A DNA stretch of 64,000 nucleotides from an uncultured Cellulomonadaceae bacterium (GTDB lineage Bacteria > Actinomycetota > Actinomycetes > Actinomycetales > Cellulomonadaceae): contig CANLXM010000001.1 in NCBI GenBank assembly GCA_947495165.1, positions 868,001 through 932,000 of the forward strand, in the 5' to 3' direction. Position 1 is the first letter of the stretch, and the number at the start of each line of letters is the position of its first letter. Made by a program: the position numbers and the translations under genes. Shown in pieces: positions 49,711-56,793 of this stretch. The notes under the pieces were generated by a model. The model did no database searches, had not been told where the DNA came from, and worked only from the letters and a program-made list of their open reading frames with translations.

Positions 49711-51726
49711 TCAGTGCCGCACGAGGGGGAGGCGGACGCTCGCCGTCGTGAAGGTGGCACCGTCGGAGTCCAGGGAGATGGTGCCGCCGTTGCGCTCCAC
49801 GAGGCTTCGCACGAGCGCGAGCCCCAGCCCCGTGCCGGGGACAGAGCTCTCCTCCGCCGCAGCGCTGCGGTAGAACCGGCCGAAGACCTGCTCGAGCTCG
49901 TCGGGGGAGATGCCTGAGCCCGTGTCGGTCACCGTGATCTCGGCGTCGCCGTCCACCCGCCTGGTCGCGATCGTCACGCAACCGTCGGCGGGCGTGAACT
50001 TGATCGCGTTGGTCACGAGGTTGGTGAGGATGCGCCCGACGTCGGCGCGGGCGGCCGCCGCCAGGAGCGCCGGGACGTCGGGCACCTCGAGCCGCACCCC
50101 GCGCGCCGTCGCCACGGGCAGCAGCTCCTGGCACGTCTGCTGCACGGCCTCCCGCAGGTCGGTGGTCCCGGAGTCCCGCTCGTTGCGCGCGGCTCCGGCG
50201 CCCAGGTCGAGGAGGTCCTCGACGAGCACGCCCAGGCGCCGGGCGTTGCGCTCGACGACGGCGAGGTGCGCCCGTTGCTCGGCGTCGAGCTCGGTCTCGT
50301 CCTCGATCAGCTCGACGTAACCCAGGATGCTCGTGATGGGCGTGCGCAGCTCGTGGCTGACCGAGGACAGGAAGTCGTCCTTCTGCCGGTTGACCTCGCG
50401 CAGCCGGGCGGCCGCCGCACGCTCGTCGGCGAGGGCGCGCTGCATCGCGGCGTCGGCGAGGTGGCGCTGGGTGACGTCGACCACCTGCGCGGTGACGAAC
50501 GCCTCGCCCGGCCCCCGGACCACCCGGGTGAGGAACAGCTCGACCTGCCGCCCGTCGCGGGTCTCGAACTGGTCGTACCACTCGCCGAGCGGCGACAGCC
50601 GCGCCGCGGACAGCGCCGCCACGAACGGCGACGGGGGGAGGGAGACCTCCAGGCGTGGCAGGTCCTCGTCCAGCACCTCGACGGACGGGTCGTCGGTCGT
50701 GATCGGGACCTCGCCTGCGAGCAGCTCGGCAGCACGTGCGTTGGCCTCGACGATGCGGATCTCCCGGGACGAGACGTCATGCATGATGACGAGCCCGATC
50801 TGCGCCTCGATCAGCCCGCCGCGCAAGACCTGCTCACGCTCGGCGAGCCGCGCGGCGATCGCCTGCCGCTCGTCGCGCCCGGTCGCGAAGGCGAGGATCG
50901 AGGCCGCGTAGGTGATGAGGAAGATCTGCACCGTCTGGACCGGCCCCAGTGCCTGGGCGGAGACCGCGGCGAACGGCCCGTGGCCGGCAGCGGTGAGCGT
51001 CGTGACGGTGATCGCCACGGCGGCGAGCTGGACCGCCATCGCGCGCGAGGAGTACAGCAGGGTGCCCCACACCAGGAAGGGCATCGGCAGGAACGCGAGC
51101 GGGAGCGTGTGCCCCGGCCAGAACACGTACAGCACAGCGACCGCGAGGGCGACGGGCTGCGCCAGGAGCTGCCACCGCGGTCCCTGCTCGGCGCCGCGCG
51201 TGCTCGTCAGCGCGAGCGGCAGGATCGTCAGGAGCGCCGAGGCGTGGCTCGTCAGCACCGGCGTGCCCCCGACGTAGGAGGCGCCGTTGAGCATCAGCGT
51301 CACGGACGCGATCACGGACGCGACGGCCGCGCCGACGGCCCCAGCGACGAGCAGACGCAGGACGTCCCGGCGGCGCTCGAGACGCACGCGCCGGCGGCCC
51401 CGGGTCAGCAGGAGGGCGACGAGGAGCGCCTCGACCGCGTTCGCGAGGCCGTAGCCGAAGGACAGGCCGAAGGGCCGGTTCGCGAGCATGTTGGCGAGGG
51501 TCATCCACACGAGCACGGACCCGGCCGCGGCGAGGAACCAGCCTCGAGGGACCGCCATCACGGCGAGCGCGCACACCGCGACCGCGGGCCACCACACGGA
51601 GATCAGGTTGCTTCCCGTGAAGGCGGCGGTGCCCGACCCGAGCATCAGCGCCAGGCTCATGAGAGCCACGTGCAGGAGCAGCGTGGCGCCCGTGGACCGG
51701 GGCAGACGCGTCGTGACAGGCAGCAC
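49711..51726 (-). CDS. Membrane sensor histidine kinase (MASE1-like/PAS/HisKA)
   Basis: 671-residue inner-membrane kinase. About eight helices fill residues 12-285 (MASE1-like, LLHVALMSLALMLGSGTAAF, LISVWWPAVAVCALAVMAV), then a PAS domain (about 300-425, IGLVIMHDVSSREIRIVEAN). HisKA has the phospho-acceptor His in SSVSHELRTPITSILGYVEL (about 455). HATPase motifs are TNLVTNAIKFTP, DTGSGISPDELEQVFGRFY and GTGLGLALVRSLVERNGG. GTG 51726 has GAGGAG 5 nt upstream. It is divergent from a receiver-only regulator across about 98 bp, its likely partner. The PAS ligand and stimulus are unknown. Confidence 0.9.
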   Translation of the reverse strand: MLPVTTRLPRSTGATLLLHVALMSLALMLGSGTAAFTGSNLISVWWPAVAVCALAVMAVPRGWFLAAAGSVLVWMTLANMLANRPFGLSFGYGLANAVEALLVALLLTRGRRRVRLERRRDVLRLLVAGAVGAAVASVIASVTLMLNGASYVGGTPVLTSHASALLTILPLALTSTRGAEQGPRWQLLAQPVALAVAVLYVFWPGHTLPLAFLPMPFLVWGTLLYSSRAMAVQLAAVAITVTTLTAAGHGPFAAVSAQALGPVQTVQIFLITYAASILAFATGRDERQAIAARLAEREQVLRGGLIEAQIGLVIMHDVSSREIRIVEANARAAELLAGEVPITTDDPSVEVLDEDLPRLEVSLPPSPFVAALSAARLSPLGEWYDQFETRDGRQVELFLTRVVRGPGEAFVTAQVVDVTQRHLADAAMQRALADERAAAARLREVNRQKDDFLSSVSHELRTPITSILGYVELIEDETELDAEQRAHLAVVERNARRLGVLVEDLLDLGAGAARNERDSGTTDLREAVQQTCQELLPVATARGVRLEVPDVPALLAAAARADVGRILTNLVTNAIKFTPADGCVTIATRRVDGDAEITVTDTGSGISPDELEQVFGRFYRSAAAEESSVPGTGLGLALVRSLVERNGGTISLDSDGATFTTASVRLPLVRH

Positions 51727-51760
51727 ACGAACTCCTCAGGCCAGGGGGCGTTCGTCCGAT

Positions 51761-51766
51761 TATGGT
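51761..51766 (+). promoter_or_regulatory. Candidate promoter of the receiver-HEAT-glycosyltransferase operon
   Basis: TATGGT lies about 58 nt before the chosen start of the regulator, in the divergent region with the kinase. No convincing -35 hexamer is seen, so an activator may be needed. Confidence 0.35.
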
Positions 51767-51824
51767 GGGTGTGCCTCGCAGCGAGCGAGACGAGCGACTC
51801 GGCCAGGCCGGGGAGGGTGTGAGC

Positions 51825-52193
51825 GTGGCGCGGATCCTGGTGGTCGAGGACGACCCAGACATCGCGGCGCTCGTCGCCCACAAGCTGCGGTCCGCAGGTC
51901 ACGACGTGAGCGTGGCCGTCGACGGGGAGGCGGGACTGGCGGTGATCCGGGCGGACCGCCCGGCGCTCGTGGTCCTCGACTGGATGACCCCGCGGATGAA
52001 CGGCATCGAGGTGTGCGAGGCCGTGCGGGCCGACGCCGAGATCTCCGCCACGCGCATCCTGATGCTGACCGCGAAGGCCCAGGAGGCCGACCTCGAGCGC
52101 GCCTTCACTGCGGGCGCGGACGAGTACATGCAGAAGCCGTTCAGCACGCGCGAGCTGGTGCTCCGGGCACAGTCCTTGCTCGCGCGGACGTGA
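51825..52193 (+). CDS. Receiver-only response regulator
   Basis: 122-residue CheY-like protein that consists only of a receiver domain. Phospho-acceptor Asp in LVVLDWMTPRMNG (about 50), the acidic pocket in VVEDDPD (about 7-9), Thr of LMLTAKA and the conserved Lys in YMQKPFS are all present, so phosphorylation is expected. There is no DNA-binding or enzymatic output domain; output must be by protein contact. GTG 51825 is placed by GGGGAGGG 7 nt upstream; GTG 51819 and ATG 51762 are alternatives. It overlaps the HEAT-repeat gene by GTGA, so the two are co-translated. Confidence 0.88.
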   Translation: MARILVVEDDPDIAALVAHKLRSAGHDVSVAVDGEAGLAVIRADRPALVVLDWMTPRMNGIEVCEAVRADAEISATRILMLTAKAQEADLERAFTAGADEYMQKPFSTRELVLRAQSLLART

Positions 52194-53047
52194 GGTACGA
52201 CGTCGCCGGCTGGGTCCTCGAGGCCACGGCCGCCGCCACGGTGCTCCTGATGCTCCTGATCGCGCTCGTGCGTGTCGTCACGATGGTGCGCGACCAGCGG
52301 CAGGCGAAGGCGCACGCGACCGTGCTGCCACTGCTCCTCGACGTCACGGACGGCGAGGACGTGCCGGTGCCGCGCCGGCGCTCGGACGCGCGCGCGATGG
52401 GCACGGCGGCGGCCGCCCTCGTGCACAAGGTGCGCGGTGCGGACCGCGCGGCGCTCGCCACCTGGCTGCGCACGCACGACTACGAGCCGCAGGCCCGCCG
52501 TGGGCTGCGCGCGCGCCGGCCGTCGCAGCGTGCCGTCGCGATCGAGCTGTACCTGGCGCTCGGCGCGGATCCCGCCCCGGTCGTCGGGATGCTGCGCGAC
52601 AAGGACCCGCGCGTGCGCTCGGCCGCTGTGCGCGCGCTCGGCGAGGCCGGCGTCGTCGAGGCGGTCCCTGCGATCGCGCTCGCGGTCGGGGCCCGGCGGC
52701 GCCCGGTGGCGATGAGCACCGCTGCCATGGCGATCGTGCAGGTGGGTCCCAGCAGCGCGACCGCGTTCGGCGTCGCCTGGGCGTCGCACGAGCCGCGCGT
52801 GCGGCGCCTCGTGATCGACTGCGCCGGTCACCTCGGCCTCGCGGACGCGCGCGAGCGGCTCGAGCAGGCGCTCGTGTCCGCCGAGCCGGACGTCCGTGCG
52901 CACGCGGCCACCGCGCTGGGGCGCATCGGCTCGCCGGCGTCCGTCCGGGCGCTCCAGGCGGTGCTCCGGCGTGCGGAGCCGGGCAGCGGCGATGAGAGGG
53001 CCGTCCGGCGTGCCCTGGACCTCCTCGGCGCGGGGGCCGAGCCGTGA
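52190..53047 (+). CDS. Membrane-anchored HEAT-repeat protein
   Basis: 285 residues. An N-terminal helix (about 8-32, VLEATAAATVLLMLLIALVRVV) anchors it, with a short basic region after it. From about residue 110 the protein is a helical-repeat superhelix: DPRVRSAAVRALGEAGVVEA, HEPRVRRLVIDCAGHLGLAD and EPDVRAHAATALGRIGSPAS are clear HEAT/PBS-lyase-type repeats of 30 or so residues. Such folds are protein-binding scaffolds. It is overlapped by GTGA at both ends with a receiver protein and a glycosyltransferase, so it is a candidate bridge between them. No catalytic motif is seen. Confidence 0.82.
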   Translation: MRYDVAGWVLEATAAATVLLMLLIALVRVVTMVRDQRQAKAHATVLPLLLDVTDGEDVPVPRRRSDARAMGTAAAALVHKVRGADRAALATWLRTHDYEPQARRGLRARRPSQRAVAIELYLALGADPAPVVGMLRDKDPRVRSAAVRALGEAGVVEAVPAIALAVGARRRPVAMSTAAMAIVQVGPSSATAFGVAWASHEPRVRRLVIDCAGHLGLADARERLEQALVSAEPDVRAHAATALGRIGSPASVRALQAVLRRAEPGSGDERAVRRALDLLGAGAEP

Positions 53048-54462
53048 CGGTGCTCGCGGACGTCGTCTTCTGGGTGACGGTCGTCCTGGTGCTCTACTAC
53101 CTGGCCTACAACGTCCTGTTCATCGCCCTCGTGGCGCGCGCGGGCGGTGCGATCGCCGCGGAGCTGGCCTGGCCTGACTCGATGACGCGCGACCTCACCT
53201 TCGCCAACCCGCTGACGCCGGGCGTCTCGGTGCTCGTCCCGGCGCACAACGAGGAGGCCGGCATCACGCAGGCCGTGATCGCGCTCCTCGAGCTGCGCTA
53301 CCCGGTGGTCGAGATCGTCGTCGTGGACGACGGCTCGACGGACCGCACGGCCCAGCTGCTCGTGGACGAGTTCGCGATGGTGCCCACGGCGCTCGAGACG
53401 AACGACGACGTCGAGCAGGAGGGCGCGACGTCCGCGACCCTGCGCTCGACGCGGCACCCCGGTCTGGTGCTCGTGCGCAAGGAGAGCGTGGGGCGGCGCT
53501 CGGACGCGATCAACGCGGCGCTGCGCGTGAGCTCCCACGACCTCGTGTGCATGATCGACGCCGACTCGCTGCTGGAACCGGACGCGCTGCTGCACGTCGT
53601 GCAGCCGTTCATCGACGACGACCGCGTGGTCGCCGCCGGGGGAGTCGTGCTGCCCTCCAACGGGGCCCGGGTGCACCGCGGCCGGATCGTCTCGACGCGC
53701 GTCCCGCGGCACCTCGTGGTCCGGACGCAGGTCCTCGAGTACCTGCGGGCGTTCCTCGTCGGCCGCTCGGGCTGGTCGAGCATGAACGGCCTGCTGATCA
53801 TCTCGGGAGCGTTCGGGCTGTTCCGTCGGCAGGCAGTCCTGGACCTCGGTGGTCTCGACCCCACGTCGCTCGCCGAGGACGCGGACCTCGTCGTCGGCGT
53901 GCACAAGATGATGCGGGACCGGGGCGAGGCGTTCCGTGTCGTGTTCCTGCCCGAGCCGGTGTGCTGGACCGAGGTGCCCGCGACGCTCAAGGTGCTCGCC
54001 AAGCAGCGCAAGCGCTGGTCGCAGGGCCTCGGGGAGCTGCTGTGGAAGTACCGCGGGATGATCGGCCGGCCGCGCTACGGCGTCCTCGGCCTCGTGACGA
54101 TGCCGTACTTCCTGCTGTTCGAGCTCGTCGGACCGTTCATCGAGGTGGCCGGGCTCGCGACGGTGGCGATCGGCTTCCTCACCGGCGTGCTGCCGCTGCC
54201 GCTGCTGGCGGTCTACGTCGGGGCGTCCGTGCTGCTCGCGGTGCTCGGATCGCTCGCCGCGCTCCTCGTCGAAGAGGTCTCCTTCGCGCGCTACCCGCGC
54301 CGCCGCGACGTCCTCGCCCTCGTGGTGGCGGCGATCGCCGAGCCGTTCTGGTTCCACTTCCTGCACTCGTGGTGGCGGACGGTCGGGCTGGTGCGTGCCC
54401 TGCGACGCACCGAGTCCGGCTGGGGCGAGATGACGCGGGCGGGCTTCACCGAGGAGCCGTGA
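53044..54462 (+). CDS. Processive family 2 glycosyltransferase (polysaccharide synthase type)
   Basis: 472-residue integral-membrane GT2 enzyme resembling cellulose, hyaluronan or PNAG synthases. One N-terminal helix (about 5-30), a cytosolic GT-A domain with VSVLVPAHNEE, VVVDDGSTDRT (about 94-104), the DxD IDADSLLEPDAL (about 171-182), AEDADL (about 276) and the processivity motif QRKRWSQG (about 320-327). Three or so C-terminal helices follow (about 340-445). No PilZ domain is present, so it is not obviously controlled by c-di-GMP. The polymer cannot be predicted. The start GTG 53044 overlaps the HEAT-gene stop. Confidence 0.9.
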   Translation: MTVLADVVFWVTVVLVLYYLAYNVLFIALVARAGGAIAAELAWPDSMTRDLTFANPLTPGVSVLVPAHNEEAGITQAVIALLELRYPVVEIVVVDDGSTDRTAQLLVDEFAMVPTALETNDDVEQEGATSATLRSTRHPGLVLVRKESVGRRSDAINAALRVSSHDLVCMIDADSLLEPDALLHVVQPFIDDDRVVAAGGVVLPSNGARVHRGRIVSTRVPRHLVVRTQVLEYLRAFLVGRSGWSSMNGLLIISGAFGLFRRQAVLDLGGLDPTSLAEDADLVVGVHKMMRDRGEAFRVVFLPEPVCWTEVPATLKVLAKQRKRWSQGLGELLWKYRGMIGRPRYGVLGLVTMPYFLLFELVGPFIEVAGLATVAIGFLTGVLPLPLLAVYVGASVLLAVLGSLAALLVEEVSFARYPRRRDVLALVVAAIAEPFWFHFLHSWWRTVGLVRALRRTESGWGEMTRAGFTEEP

Positions 54463-54488
54463 GGCACCCGGGCTGCGCCCGGCTCACG
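54458..54488. terminator. Stem-loop spanning the stops of convergent genes
   Basis: CGTGAG (54458-54463) pairs with CTCACG (54483-54488), and the inner CCGGGC (54468-54473) with GCCCGG (54477-54482). The stop of the glycosyltransferase lies in the left arm and that of the PfkB gene in the right arm. Confidence 0.5.
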
Positions 54489-55443
54489 CGCGGGCGCGGG
54501 CCCCGTCGAGCTCGGCAGCGGTGGGCGGGTTGGCGCCCGCGCGGGAGACCGTGATGCCTGCCGCCCGGGCCGCGCGCTCGAGGGTCGCCCGCAGGACGTC
54601 GAGACCGACCGCCGCGAGGGCGCCACGCCGCTCCGCGCCGAGCAGGCCGCGGGCGTCGAGGCCGTCGAGCAGCGCCGCCATGTAGGAGTCGCCGGCGCCG
54701 ACGGTGTCGACGACGGTGACGGACGCGGACGGCACGACGACCGAGCCGGCCGCGGTGAACGCGACGGAGCCCGCCGCGCCTCGGGTGACGACGACGACGC
54801 AGGGCCCGTGGTCGAGCCAGGCGCGCGCCGCGGCCTCGGGGTCCTCGTCGGGGTAGAGCCACCGCAGGTCCTCGTCGCTCGCCTTGACGATGTCGGCGAG
54901 GCAGAGCAGCGCGTCGAGCCGCTCGTGCGCGTCCGCGGCGTCGGGGAGGAGGGCCGGGCGGATGTTCGGGTCGAGGCTGACCGTCGCCGTGGCGCGGGCC
55001 GCGCGGGCGAGGCGGGCGACGGCGTCGGCCCCGGGGGCAAGGTAGGCCGCGATCGAACCGGTGTGCAGGTGGTGCCCGACCGCGGGGGAGTCGTCGTCGA
55101 GGTCCCACGTGAGGTCGAACTCGTAGGTCGCCGAGCCGTCGGGGCCCAGCACGGCGGTCGCGCTGGCGGTGCGGCCGCTGCTCGGCCGCGTCGCCGCGAG
55201 CGTCACGCCGGCGGAGTCCAGGTGGCGGCGGATCAGCTCACCGTGGGGGTCGTCGCCGAGCTCGGTCCGCAGCGTGACGGCGCGTCCGAGACGAGCCAGC
55301 CCGTAGGCCACGTTGGCGGGGCTGCCTCCGGGATGCGTGGTGATGTCGCCGACGACGGGGCGGACGACGTCGGCGATGACCTCGCCGACCACGTGGTGCC
55401 GTGCGCTCGGGTTGCTGGGGGCCGGGACGGTGGGTGCGGACAC
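54484..55443 (-). CDS. PfkB-family carbohydrate kinase
   Basis: 319-residue ribokinase-fold sugar kinase. The N-terminal motif is THPGGSPANVAYGLARLG (about 36-53) and the C-terminal signature with the catalytic Asp and anion hole is DTVGAGDSYMAALLDG (about 243-258). SLDPNIRPALLP is the mid-domain hinge typical of fructokinases and 2-keto-3-deoxygluconate kinases. It follows the LacI gene by 31 nt and is probably co-transcribed with it. The substrate is not fixed by sequence; fructose or a ketodeoxy sugar acid are the main options. GTG 55443 has CAGGAG 5 nt upstream. Confidence 0.88.
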   Translation of the reverse strand: MSAPTVPAPSNPSARHHVVGEVIADVVRPVVGDITTHPGGSPANVAYGLARLGRAVTLRTELGDDPHGELIRRHLDSAGVTLAATRPSSGRTASATAVLGPDGSATYEFDLTWDLDDDSPAVGHHLHTGSIAAYLAPGADAVARLARAARATATVSLDPNIRPALLPDAADAHERLDALLCLADIVKASDEDLRWLYPDEDPEAAARAWLDHGPCVVVVTRGAAGSVAFTAAGSVVVPSASVTVVDTVGAGDSYMAALLDGLDARGLLGAERRGALAAVGLDVLRATLERAARAAGITVSRAGANPPTAAELDGARARA

Positions 55444-55474
55444 GGGTGCTCCTGGGTCGGGGGAGGGGTGGTGC

Positions 55475-56548
55475 TCAGGCGCGGTGCGGAGGGATCTCGC
55501 CCGAGCCGCGCACGACGAGGCGGGTGGGCACGGTGATCCACTCCGCGGGCAGAGCGGGGTCGTCCAGGCGCGCGAAGATCCGCTCGGCTGCCGCCCGTCC
55601 GATCTCGCCCGGGTCCTGCGCGACCACGGTCACGGCAGGGTCCAGCAGGTCCGCGAGCACGAAGTCGTCGAAGCCCACGAGCGCGACGTCGTGCTGGCGA
55701 CCCCGGGCGCGCAGGGCGCGGATGGTGCCGATCGTGATGAGGTTCTGGCTGGCGAAGATGGCGGTGGGCGGCTCGGGCAGGGCCAGGAGCCGCAGAGTGG
55801 CTTCGAGGGCGCTCTGCTCGTTGTGCACGTCCTCGAGGACGAGCGCCGGGTCGAGCGGGACGCCGGCGGTCGCCATCGCCTGCAGATAGCCGTCGTGCCG
55901 CTCGGCCGCCGTCGCGATGTGCGCGAGGTCCCCCAGGTAGGCGATCCGGCGGTGGCCACCCGCCAGCAGGTGGCTCGTGGCGGTGCGGGCGCCGTCCGGG
56001 TTGTCCGAGAGGACGTGGTCGAGGTCGACCCCGACGGGGGGACGGTCGACCATCACCACGGGTGTCCCGGCCTCGAGCTCGGGGACGAGGTAGCGCTGGT
56101 CGACCCCTGTCGGGGTGATGATGAGGCCGTCGACGCGTCGGGACGTGAACGCCGCGACGAGCTCGCGCTCGCGGTCGGGACGCTCGTCGGTGCTGGCCGA
56201 GAAGACCGCCACGCCGCGCCGCTCGGCGACGTCCTCGACCGCGCGGTGGATGGTCGCCGCGAACGGGTTGTCCACGCTCGCGAGCAGGAGGCCGATGCTC
56301 GCTGTGCGCCGCCCCGCGCGGCGCAGGTTCCCCGCGGTGAGGTCGGGCTGGTAGCTGAGCTCGCGGGCGGCGGCGTGGACGCGGTCGGCGAGCACCGCCG
56401 AGACACCGGTCTCGCGGTTCACCACGCGGGAGACGGTCTTGATGCTGACGCCCGCGCGCTCGGCGACGTCCCGCATGGTCGCGCGGGCTCGTGCCCCGGG
56501 GGCGCCGGTCGGTGTGCTGCCCGCCGTGGCGGGGGACAACGTTGTCAT
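55475..56548 (-). CDS. LacI-family transcriptional regulator
   Basis: 357-residue regulator. The helix-turn-helix lies at about 23-46 (ATMRDVAERAGVSIKTVSRV) and the hinge helix in YQPDLTAGNLRRAG. The periplasmic-binding-fold effector domain follows, with SIGLLLASVDNPFAATIHRA and DGLIITPTGVD. It should repress the divergent ABC operon and itself until a sugar binds. The N terminus has a 20-residue extension before the HTH, encoded partly by the operator: the perfect palindrome GACAACGTTGTC spans codons 1-5. ATG 56548 is preceded by TAAGGT at 6 nt, so the message is probably leaderless. In-frame GTG codons just upstream lack support. Confidence 0.92.
   Translation of the reverse strand: MTTLSPATAGSTPTGAPGARARATMRDVAERAGVSIKTVSRVVNRETGVSAVLADRVHAAARELSYQPDLTAGNLRRAGRRTASIGLLLASVDNPFAATIHRAVEDVAERRGVAVFSASTDERPDRERELVAAFTSRRVDGLIITPTGVDQRYLVPELEAGTPVVMVDRPPVGVDLDHVLSDNPDGARTATSHLLAGGHRRIAYLGDLAHIATAAERHDGYLQAMATAGVPLDPALVLEDVHNEQSALEATLRLLALPEPPTAIFASQNLITIGTIRALRARGRQHDVALVGFDDFVLADLLDPAVTVVAQDPGEIGRAAAERIFARLDDPALPAEWITVPTRLVVRGSGEIPPHRA
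56535..56546. promoter_or_regulatory. LacI operator O1, in the lacI start
   Basis: GACAACGTTGTC, a perfect palindrome overlapping codons 1-5 of lacI and the presumed +1 of its leaderless message. Confidence 0.8.
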
Positions 56549-56554
56549 GCGCAC

Positions 56555-56582
56555 ACCTTAGCGCCTGCGGTGCGGGAGGCAA
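56555..56582 (-). promoter_or_regulatory. lacI promoter
   Basis: On the minus strand: TTGCCT (56577-56582), 16-nt spacer, TAAGGT (56555-56560), then 6 nt to ATG 56548. Confidence 0.6.
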
Positions 56583-56612
56583 CTCTCCTGAGCGCGCGGC
56601 TGGCTCGATCCA

Positions 56613-56624
56613 GACAACGTTGTC
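56613..56624. promoter_or_regulatory. LacI operator O2, between the two promoters
   Basis: Second exact copy of GACAACGTTGTC, 78 bp from O1 and 79 bp from O3. Confidence 0.8.
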
Positions 56625-56654
56625 AAACCGTGACCTGCGATCGGCCCGCACGTC

Positions 56655-56684
56655 TTGACCGGGTGCCCGATGCGCGGGTAGACA
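56655..56684 (+). promoter_or_regulatory. Promoter of the sugar ABC transporter operon
   Basis: TTGACC (56655-56660), 18-nt spacer, TAGACA (56679-56684). The expected start falls at the edge of operator O3, so a bound repressor would block initiation. Confidence 0.7.
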
Positions 56685-56691
56685 GTCCCCT

Positions 56692-56703
56692 GACAACGTT
56701 GTC
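56692..56703. promoter_or_regulatory. LacI operator O3, at +1 of the ABC operon
   Basis: Third exact copy of GACAACGTTGTC, directly after the -10 element of the transporter promoter. Confidence 0.85.
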
Positions 56704-56793
56704 CGACCGGGATGAGCCATCCCGCAGGACGACCACCCGCGACGGCGACGCTGCCGTCGGACCCTGTACGACGACGCGCTGGGAGGCACCAGG

